From Pseudomonadota bacterium (lineage in GTDB: Bacteria > Pseudomonadota > Gammaproteobacteria > Burkholderiales > JAKAFK01), in NCBI GenBank assembly GCA_021788645.1, contig JAJYKK010000018.1, positions 1 to 44,912 of the forward strand: a DNA stretch of 44,912 nucleotides, written 5' to 3'. Positions 38,580 to 44,912 of the stretch are shown in pieces; position 1 is the first letter of the stretch, and the number at the start of each line of letters is the position of its first letter. The notes under the pieces are model-generated. The model searched no databases and had not been told where the DNA came from. It saw nothing but the letters and a program-made list of their open reading frames with translations. The position numbers were made by a program, and so were the translations under genes.

Positions 38580-39764
38580 TCAGTCGAATACTGGGACGGC
38601 GCCATAGGCGCCCGCCATGTATTTAGCGTAGAAGTTATCGTCGTTCCGAATGCCTTCCACCGCGTCCATGCGGATGGCCGAACTCTCGCATTCGCCGTCC
38701 TTCTGAACCAGCATCACCTGCGATTTGTGGATCAGGTTCAACACTTCGACTGCATGGCAGGTGAATACGAGTTGGGCACGGTTTGGATTGGTCGCCGGGT
38801 TGGCAAACAGATCGAGGATGGGTTCCAGCATGTGGGGATGAAGATCGTTCTCGAACTCATCGATAACGGCTAAGCCACCCCGCTCCAAAGCATCCAGTAG
38901 AAGCGCCAGCAGCACGAAGGCGCCTTGGGTGCCGCTCGATTCCAGATTGAACGGCAACTGGAACTCCGTGCCATGGCTTCGATGTTTGCCAAAGGGCCAC
39001 CAGACCTTCATGTTGGGGTCCTGGGGGTTGTTGACCGGGATCTCCTGCAATTCGACGCCAGACAAACCCAGATCCCACGCGGACAGCAAGCGACTCATGC
39101 GTTCCCGTTGAGCAGGATTGCCCGAGAAATGCTGTGCAGCCACCTGCATGACCGGCTCGCCCATGGGCATACGACCAAAAATATTCACGTTGGTGATGAT
39201 GTAGGGTGCGGCCATGCGCACAGCCAATGGCACGCCAAACTGGGCTGCCCATGAGATCAATGAGACGTTTGGCCGAACCTTTTTCGCTTCCTGCGCCGAC
39301 AGACCAAAATCCTGCTGCTTCACGACATAGGCCTCGGCGCTGGCATCCCAATCCCGAACGAAGACGTAACCGAACCGATCGCGTTTGAGGTAAAGCGCCT
39401 CATGCAGCACCCGTTGTGCGGTGCAGCGCAACACGTAGCGCCAGAGCTTGCCGTCGAAATCCACAGTGACCTCGAACTCGGTCGGCTCGTTCGGCAGGGT
39501 GATGTGAGGCGTCACCGGAATGGCGGCTTCGGGCGGCTGTTGAAACGACTGGCCGACGAACCAGCTCAGGAAAGCTAGTGGCTTGAGCAGAGCCGTCTTG
39601 CCGCTGCCATTCGGGCCAATCACGGCCATGAGCTTGGATACCCGCTCACCCGTCTCCGACTCTGCCATCCAGTCGGTCATGACGACCTTGCGGCTCAGAG
39701 TCAGATCGACCTCAACCCGATCACGGAAGGACTGGAAGTTGGAAAAGGCGTAGTTGTGTAGCAC
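38580..39764 (-). CDS. AAA/ABC-type ATPase (AbiLi / RloA-like)
   Basis: A 394-residue ATPase of the AAA_15/AAA_21 kind. It starts with a GTG (VLHNYAFSNFQSF) that has AAGGAGAGG just upstream, and the RNSF-type N-terminus 'FSNFQSF' is typical. Walker A is GPNGSGKT (50–57), the signature is ESSGTQGAF, Walker B is GLAVIDEFENDLHP, and a final switch His lies in VFTCHAVEVL. It pairs with the TOPRIM gene downstream. In AbiL and OLD systems the ATPase controls the TOPRIM nuclease and triggers abortive infection or DNA cutting. Activity here is inferred. Confidence 0.85.
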   Translation of the reverse strand: MLHNYAFSNFQSFRDRVEVDLTLSRKVVMTDWMAESETGERVSKLMAVIGPNGSGKTALLKPLAFLSWFVGQSFQQPPEAAIPVTPHITLPNEPTEFEVTVDFDGKLWRYVLRCTAQRVLHEALYLKRDRFGYVFVRDWDASAEAYVVKQQDFGLSAQEAKKVRPNVSLISWAAQFGVPLAVRMAAPYIITNVNIFGRMPMGEPVMQVAAQHFSGNPAQRERMSRLLSAWDLGLSGVELQEIPVNNPQDPNMKVWWPFGKHRSHGTEFQLPFNLESSGTQGAFVLLALLLDALERGGLAVIDEFENDLHPHMLEPILDLFANPATNPNRAQLVFTCHAVEVLNLIHKSQVMLVQKDGECESSAIRMDAVEGIRNDDNFYAKYMAGAYGAVPVFD

Positions 39765-40071
39765 AAACCTCTCCTTAACTACGGTATTCAACAAATATAC
39801 GTTGATAATACGAGTTAAGTTTGAGTATCGCAACCATGAGTGCCTTAAGGGTGTGCTTGTCGGCCATTGCCGACCTTCAGCCGGCGGTGAGATTAGGTCC
39901 GCAATGCTGCACTTAGCTGCCCCTCGGCGGTGAATCGGGCCGAACGGCAGCTCGTCGATCCAGCGAACGCGAACTCTCGGCCCAGACGCTCAACGTTTTG
40001 ACCAAACCGGAGGTCAGCGGGTATGACCCGCCAAACGTGCTGTTGCGCGAATTTCACCTCGACGCAAACAG
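39765..40071. other. gene-free stretch upstream of the ATPase gene
   Basis: The part next to the ATPase (39765–39830) is AT-rich and should hold its minus-strand promoter. The rest is GC-rich with short inverted pieces such as CGGCCATTGCCGACC, in which I see no gene. Confidence 0.4.
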
Positions 40072-42018
40072 CTATGCTAGCGGGTTCGGTGGAGAGACGG
40101 TAACCACGTTTTGCTTGATAGTGAACGGAAGTCGCTCACCACGTTTGAGCGCCGCGGCATCTGCGCCGTTGGCGTCGCACGTGATGGTGTATGGGCCATA
40201 TTTAATACTTATGCGTCGCGTTGCGGGATCAATCGACTCAACTCGCCCCACGTAGTTCCCATCCGTAAGCGATATCGTTTCAGATGGGGTCTGCGTCTCC
40301 GAAGGATTCCTGGACGACTTGGAAGATGGCTTGTGCGTTGTACGAGCAAGTTCATCTAGTAGCTTTTTTGTCACACTAGGGACTCGATTCTGATTTGCAG
40401 GCAACTTGAGCTCCTTGAGAATACTTGAAGCGACAGCGTACGCGTGGTCGAAGTCCTGATCGATTCGTTTTAGCACTTCAAGGAACTTCTTGTCGGTCAG
40501 TGCGACACCCTTCTTCAGTTCAGGAGCGATCTGCTTCTTCACCAGAAGGGCGAGGTGAAAGCTCCACTCAGATAGTGACCGGTCCTTGCTGGCGACGCCT
40601 CGGGCCCGTGATGCGATGTGATTCGCGGCAAAGTACAGTCCAGGATAATCGTGTTCCGAGAAGAGTTCACTGGATCTGTTCTGGTTATACTCCTGCAGTA
40701 GTCTCCCGTAGTAGTAATGCACCTTGTGAGGTTCCTCGAGCGCGACGGATACGAAGGACTTAATAAGAGATGGTGCTGATATGATGTAGTTTTGGCGAAT
40801 GTCATCGCGGTCATCATACTGATGTGGTCGCCGCTCGTAGTAGTACTTGTAGCCTGTGCTCCGCATTGCATTGAAGAAGTCTTCAAGCCCTCGGTGGTAC
40901 GGGCGAATCGTTGCAAACGCTTCCTTCGTGACAAGCGACTGACTATTTGTGGTGGCTATGACCTTTCCGCTTAGATCCACATCCGAGGTTTCGATCAGCT
41001 TGACGGTGATATACATGTCTTCCGTCAGCGTGTCCCGGTTATTGAATAGGACATGGCTTGTCTGACAGCCGTTGACAACCTGGAACTGGGATAATTTGAA
41101 GTTGTCTCCGGACGGAGTGACGTTCTTTGCGACAATGGTCACGCCGTTGTTAAGGATAGCAAAGCGGTCGCACTCCTCCGGGTCACGTATGGTCTTGGCG
41201 ATCTCTTCATTTACCGGGTTGTCGGCGCCAAGGAAGTCTCGAACGTTCTCAAAAAACAAGCCCTTATTAAGCTCACCATTCTCCTTCTGAACCATCTGGA
41301 CGTAGTTTTTACATCCGACGACACCAAGGTAGGCAGCGCGTGCACCGCGAATGGGGGGCAAAGCAACATGTCGTTGGAAAGACACTTCCTTCTGGATGTC
41401 ATTTTGGGTCTCACGATAAAGTCGGGCAATCGCGTCGCCATCGTGTACATGCCATGTCACGTCGGAGAAAAGATAAGGCATGTCACGAAGAGCCTTGGCC
41501 TGCGCGTCGATTTGCTTTTCGATCTGAGATCCTTGCAGTTCAAATCGCCCGGAGTACACGTAGGCCAATTCCACTGTGGGCGGGTGTCGCAACTTAGCGG
41601 CGCGCTCATAAATCAACTTTTTGATCTCGAAGGCCTTATATAGCTCCGGCGGGACCGCTGATTTGTCACTCCCAAAGAAGATCTTCACCGTCGCTACGAA
41701 TTTGAGGAAATCCCCGAGGTCGAATTTAGACGCGGTCTTCGCCTGAGTGAATATAAATTTTGCGTCGAACTGAGTCTTCGTAAAACTTTGAGCATCTTCG
41801 AGTTCATCAACAATTACCCCGCCAATTGATACGGCAACACCGTCGATGCCCACGCAGTCTCCAGTGCCTACCTTCTCGAATTCGAAAGAGTCGTAGTGAT
41901 CAGTCTTGAGTAAGCAGTAGTTGGCAAACTTCTCAAACTGCCGGTCCGTGGGTTCTTCTGTGAGTTCGTGACGTTGCACGAAATCCCTGAGCATTCCGGA
42001 AAGGATGATGTTGTCCAT
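40072..42018 (-). CDS. AIPR abortive phage infection protein
   Basis: A 648-residue protein of the AIPR family. The diagnostic core lies at about 255–330: LFFENVRDFLGADNPVNEEI, RFAILNNGVTIVAKNVT and FQVVNGCQTSHVLF. The N-terminal half (1–250) carries FIFTQAKTASKFDLGDFLKF, which recalls the E-x-K part of restriction-endonuclease-like folds. After residue 560 a Ser/Pro/Thr-rich linker (KPSSKSSRNPSETQTPSE) leads to a small beta-rich tail (YVGRVESIDPATRRISIKYG) like an OB/S1-type fold. AIPR proteins are linked to phage resistance; their mechanism is poorly known. No methylase or helicase partner lies next to it. It is divergent from the DUF262 gene. Confidence 0.85.
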   Translation of the reverse strand: MDNIILSGMLRDFVQRHELTEEPTDRQFEKFANYCLLKTDHYDSFEFEKVGTGDCVGIDGVAVSIGGVIVDELEDAQSFTKTQFDAKFIFTQAKTASKFDLGDFLKFVATVKIFFGSDKSAVPPELYKAFEIKKLIYERAAKLRHPPTVELAYVYSGRFELQGSQIEKQIDAQAKALRDMPYLFSDVTWHVHDGDAIARLYRETQNDIQKEVSFQRHVALPPIRGARAAYLGVVGCKNYVQMVQKENGELNKGLFFENVRDFLGADNPVNEEIAKTIRDPEECDRFAILNNGVTIVAKNVTPSGDNFKLSQFQVVNGCQTSHVLFNNRDTLTEDMYITVKLIETSDVDLSGKVIATTNSQSLVTKEAFATIRPYHRGLEDFFNAMRSTGYKYYYERRPHQYDDRDDIRQNYIISAPSLIKSFVSVALEEPHKVHYYYGRLLQEYNQNRSSELFSEHDYPGLYFAANHIASRARGVASKDRSLSEWSFHLALLVKKQIAPELKKGVALTDKKFLEVLKRIDQDFDHAYAVASSILKELKLPANQNRVPSVTKKLLDELARTTHKPSSKSSRNPSETQTPSETISLTDGNYVGRVESIDPATRRISIKYGPYTITCDANGADAAALKRGERLPFTIKQNVVTVSPPNPLA

Positions 42019-42362
42019 TTATCGTTCCAGTTTACGAGTGTTCTTGTTTGGATTGTGGGAGTCTATAGATTGTACGTTCCCCACGGGCAGCTGAGAAGTG
42101 AACGGTAACCACGGGTCTCGTTCCAGATCGTGCCTATCATCAAAAGTTAGCTTCTGGCCGGCGGCTGTCTTTGGGGATGGGGACCCGAAAGCAGTCGTTG
42201 CGCAATCCGAGACGTTCCCCACCGTCCGCTTACGGGCGCTATGCCGAATTCACACAATCGGCCAATAGGTGCCTTATGGCGCTTCGGTCGGATTTCCTAC
42301 CTAGCAAAACAGCCTGACTTGTATGCTAGACTTCGCCACTATTCCTCGATTGGAGGCAAGAG
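42019..42362. other. divergent intergenic stretch between AIPR and DUF262 genes
   Basis: It should contain promoters for both genes. I see no gene. GGAGG before the DUF262 start is clear. GC-rich short inverted pieces near 42150–42240 resemble non-coding debris on the other side of the AIPR gene (39860–39980), but no long repeat could be confirmed by eye. Confidence 0.4.
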
Positions 42363-43469
42363 ATGGCTCTGCATGACGAAATCGTTTCGGCGCGAAAGCA
42401 AATCGTTACCGAGGGCTATGAAATGTCGATCGGAGAGTTGGTCAATCTGTATCGGGATGATGAGCTTCAGATTAGCCCAGCCTACCAACGTCTTTTCAGG
42501 TGGGACAGTACTCGTAAGGCACGCTTGATCGAGTCCATTTTGTTGGGTTTACCGCTGCCCCCGATTTTTGTCTATCAACGAGCGGATGGAGCCTGGGAAC
42601 TCATTGATGGTCTTCAACGTGTCTCAACGCTCTTGGAATTCGTTGGGGTTCTAAAAGATGGTCTTGGCGGGATCTTGCCGTCGTCTCGCTTGGAGGGCAC
42701 TTCCTTTCTTCCTAGCTTGAACAATGTGGGATGGGACCCCTCAATGCCGGATGGAAACGACGGCATTGGTACTGCCCTTCAGATTCAGCTAAAGCGAGCT
42801 CGATTGCGCGTAGAGATCTTGAAGGAAGAGAGCGACCCTCTGATCAAGTTTGAGCTCTTTCAGCGGCTCAACACCGGTGGTATAAACCTGTCACAGCAGG
42901 AGGTGCGGAACTCGGTAGGCTTCATGATCAACCCAGCTTTTCAGTCTTGGTTGCTGGAACGGGCTGAAACCGCCGCATTCGAGCACACGATAGATCAGAC
43001 GGAGAATGCCAAAGAGCGTCAGAGTCATGTGGAGTTGGCGCTACGGTACTTCGCATTCCGGAAGGTTGACTATCATCAGGGGTTAGACGTACACGAGTAC
43101 TTGGATGCGGCATTGATCCAGCTTGCGCAAGATGCCGCTTTTGATCGCGCTGCTGAACAGGCAATCTTCAATCGCACGTTTGGGCTGCTCGATGCACTGC
43201 TGGGAGACAAGGTTTTCAAGCGCTGGGACGGGCAGACTTTCACGGGTAAATTTCTCATGAGCGTCTTTGAGGTGATTGCCCTCGGTGTCTCTCGCAACAT
43301 TGATGCCATTGAGGGGATGAATGCGCAAGATCGGCTCGCGTTTGTCGAAGGCAAATGCCGTGATCTTTGGGCAAACCCCATTTTCATTCAATACTCCGGC
43401 GCAGGCGTGAGAGGGACTACGAGGCTCGCCAACCTTTTGCCGATGGCTCAGGGCTTCTTCCAACCGTGA
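42363..43469 (+). CDS. DUF262 (ParB/GmrS-like) domain protein
   Basis: A 368-residue protein with a DUF262 N-terminal domain: YQRLFRW (41–47), LIESILLGLPLPPIFVYQ (55–72) and the DGLQR motif (82–86), related to ParB/Srx-like NTPases and the GmrS part of type IV restriction enzymes. FQRLNTGGINLSQQEVRN follows near 175, also typical. There is no DUF1524/HNH half, so it is not a full GmrSD nuclease. GGAGG lies seven bases upstream. Its stop overlaps the HEPN gene start (GTGA), so the two are translationally coupled. It probably controls or activates the HEPN partner; this is inferred. Confidence 0.85.
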   Translation: MALHDEIVSARKQIVTEGYEMSIGELVNLYRDDELQISPAYQRLFRWDSTRKARLIESILLGLPLPPIFVYQRADGAWELIDGLQRVSTLLEFVGVLKDGLGGILPSSRLEGTSFLPSLNNVGWDPSMPDGNDGIGTALQIQLKRARLRVEILKEESDPLIKFELFQRLNTGGINLSQQEVRNSVGFMINPAFQSWLLERAETAAFEHTIDQTENAKERQSHVELALRYFAFRKVDYHQGLDVHEYLDAALIQLAQDAAFDRAAEQAIFNRTFGLLDALLGDKVFKRWDGQTFTGKFLMSVFEVIALGVSRNIDAIEGMNAQDRLAFVEGKCRDLWANPIFIQYSGAGVRGTTRLANLLPMAQGFFQP

Positions 43470-44113
43470 GCAAGATCAGGACCCTTACAGACCTGCAGGA
43501 TGAGTTAGACAAGGCGCTTGCGTGGCGTCTCAAAGAGATTGCGTACGTAAAGTCGAACGCCAAGTCATCGAAATCTTTTGCGCAAGCAGCACTACTACGC
43601 GCAGGAGTGCCTCTCATATACGCACACTGGGAGGGCTTCGTGAAAGGCGCGTCCGAGTCTTACCTCGAATACGTGGCTAACAAACACCTCCGCTACGAAG
43701 AGCTAGCTAGCTGCTTCGTGGTGTTCGCTGCGAAAAAACATATTTCGAATCTGGTTCAGTCAAAGCGAGCAATTGCGAACATCGAGGTCGTAGACTTCTT
43801 CCGAAACAGCAAAGGCAAGCAAGCGAATATTTCGCTGTCGGGAGCGGTCAACACCGAAGCAAATTTGAGCTCCGTTGTGTTCGAGAACATCGCGACCTCG
43901 CTAGGTATTTCAATGGACCGATACGTTGCTTATGCCAATCTCCTCGACAAGTCTTTGCTCGAACGGCGTAACAAGATTGCGCACGGGGAATACCTCGACA
44001 TTGATGCGGCGGCGTTTGAGAGCCTTGCTGACGAGGTGCTTGGCTTAATGCGGATGTACAAGACGGACATTGAGAATATGGCATCAATGAGCGCATTCCG
44101 AGTTGCCTCCTAG
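43466..44113 (+). CDS. MAE_28990/MAE_18760-like HEPN nuclease
   Basis: A 215-residue protein starting with a GTG inside the DUF262 stop. AHWEGFVKGASESYLEYVANK (53–73) and the C-terminal LLERRNKIAHGEYLDID are typical of this HEPN family. The R-x4-H RNase motif is R168–H173 (RNKIAH). HEPN proteins of this type cut RNA and act in toxin–antitoxin and abortive-infection systems. Coupling to DUF262 is a recurrent arrangement. RNase activity is inferred from the intact motif. Confidence 0.82.
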   Translation: MSKIRTLTDLQDELDKALAWRLKEIAYVKSNAKSSKSFAQAALLRAGVPLIYAHWEGFVKGASESYLEYVANKHLRYEELASCFVVFAAKKHISNLVQSKRAIANIEVVDFFRNSKGKQANISLSGAVNTEANLSSVVFENIATSLGISMDRYVAYANLLDKSLLERRNKIAHGEYLDIDAAAFESLADEVLGLMRMYKTDIENMASMSAFRVAS

Positions 44114-44310
44114 AAGCGCGTCCTCGACAGATTCGAGATGGCGAATGTCTACATGATAGCCTCAAGCCGTGAAGGTGCAACTCGCGCACCCCAAGAGCTT
44201 CAACCCTGCAATAAACCGTCGCATATACCGATTGGCAGGTTACCAAGTGTCGGCTCGCGGGCGATGAGCGGACGCTCTGGAACCCAGGGATGAGTGTCCA
44301 GTTTGGCCGA

Positions 44311-44912
44311 TCAGCGGGCAGTGGCTCCTGCGACCACGGGTCGCCGCGGCAAACTTACCGTCAAAACCCCCACCATCACCAGCGCCGTCCCCGCCAGTTG
44401 GACGGTGGTCACCGGTTCGTTCAGAAATACGGCGGCCAGAAACAATGTCGACACGGGTCCGCTGCCGCTGATGAGCGCGGCGGAACGTGCGCCGACCCGA
44501 CGAATCCCCGCGGAGAGCAGAAACGCCGGCAGGACGGTGGACAGCAACGCCATGGCAAGTGCCAGGGCATAGACCGGGACCGGCTGCACCAGGTGTCCGA
44601 GCGGTTGGGTTACCAGGAACTGCGCAACTGCGGCCATGCAGGCGGCGGTCATGGCATAGGCGGTGAAGCGCACGGCCCCCAGGTGCCGGATCATCTCGCC
44701 GCTCCCCACCAGATACGTTGCGTACGCCAAGGCGCTGCCGAACACCAAGGCCGTACCCATGGCGATGCCAGGCTGTCTTTCCGCCACGCCCTGCAGGAAT
44801 ACCAGGGCGATCCCGGCGTAGCTCAGCACAAGCGCCAACCCCTCGCGCCGGCCGACCGGGCGGCGAAACAGCACGGCAGTCATGACCACGACGAGGGTAG
44901 GATAGACGAACA
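44311..44912 (-). CDS. EamA/DMT-family transporter, 5' end cut by the window
   Basis: The frame runs off the right edge on the minus strand. The visible 200 residues have about six hydrophobic helices and the second EamA repeat (GTALVFGSALAYATYLVGSG, AALISGSGPVSTLFLAAVFL, EPVTTVQLAGTALVMVGVLT). These are drug/metabolite-type inner-membrane permeases of varied substrate. GC content and codon use look like the core genome again, so the island may end between 44113 and 44311, although no attachment site was found there. Confidence 0.85.
   Translation of the reverse strand, partial: FVYPTLVVVMTAVLFRRPVGRREGLALVLSYAGIALVFLQGVAERQPGIAMGTALVFGSALAYATYLVGSGEMIRHLGAVRFTAYAMTAACMAAVAQFLVTQPLGHLVQPVPVYALALAMALLSTVLPAFLLSAGIRRVGARSAALISGSGPVSTLFLAAVFLNEPVTTVQLAGTALVMVGVLTVSLPRRPVVAGATAR

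Noticed and set aside
39860-42240. Similar GC-rich debris on both sides of the AIPR gene as a flanking repeat
   Set aside because: Only short scattered similarities; no repeat of useful length could be aligned by eye.
44125-44140. Possible right attachment site (CGACAGATTCGAG versus tRNA CGACGGTTCGAG)
   Set aside because: The similarity is only about a dozen bases with gaps; too short to count.

Overview
The window looks like chromosomal DNA of a GC-rich betaproteobacterium. The evidence is the gene order lpxC–dciA–secA–argJ–(ATPase)–(Nudix/ThiE)–yacG–zapD–coaE–pilD–pilC–pilB, the later blocks ffh–rpsP–rimM–trmD–rplS–ogt–xerD and rpsU–yqeY–dnaG–rpoD, and a 70-residue ribosomal protein S21 of the betaproteobacterial type. 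The species cannot be named from sequence reading alone.

Positions 1–30577 are core genome. In order they hold lipid A synthesis (lpxC), a DciA-type helicase loader, SecA, arginine synthesis (argJ), a DUF815 ATPase, a Nudix–ThiE fusion and a small exported protein. A graveyard of broken IS3 and Tn3-family genes follows (about 8.3–9.5 kb). Next come yacG, zapD and coaE with the type IV pilus genes pilD/pilC/pilB, a CorB-like CBS protein, ypjD, and ffh divergent from ypjD. The ribosome and tRNA-modification operon, ogt/xerD, folB, plsY, tsaD, and the macromolecular synthesis set rpsU/yqeY/dnaG/rpoD complete the block. It ends with a strong terminator and a CAT-anticodon tRNA, probably Ile2.

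From the tRNA 3' end to about 44.1 kb is an accessory region: a tyrosine integrase with a palindromic operator, then about 1 kb with no convincing protein gene but packed with hairpins. Those hairpins have GAAA/GAA-type loops on the minus strand and end in a minus-strand intrinsic terminator, so this is a candidate giant structured RNA. After it come an unknown 303-residue protein, an AT-rich patch with a textbook promoter, a double-module HNH endonuclease, a HAD phosphatase-like gene with a wrecked exoribonuclease behind it, and a small orphan gene. The right part is a defence-type island: an AAA ATPase + RloB/TOPRIM pair (AbiL/OLD-like), an AIPR abortive-infection protein, and a translationally coupled DUF262 + HEPN nuclease pair. 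An EamA transporter cut by the window edge may mark the return to other DNA; no right attachment site was found.

The least explained items are the minus-strand structured RNA (about 32.2–33.26 kb), the defence modules beside it, and the large hairpins in the leaders of secA and ffh.
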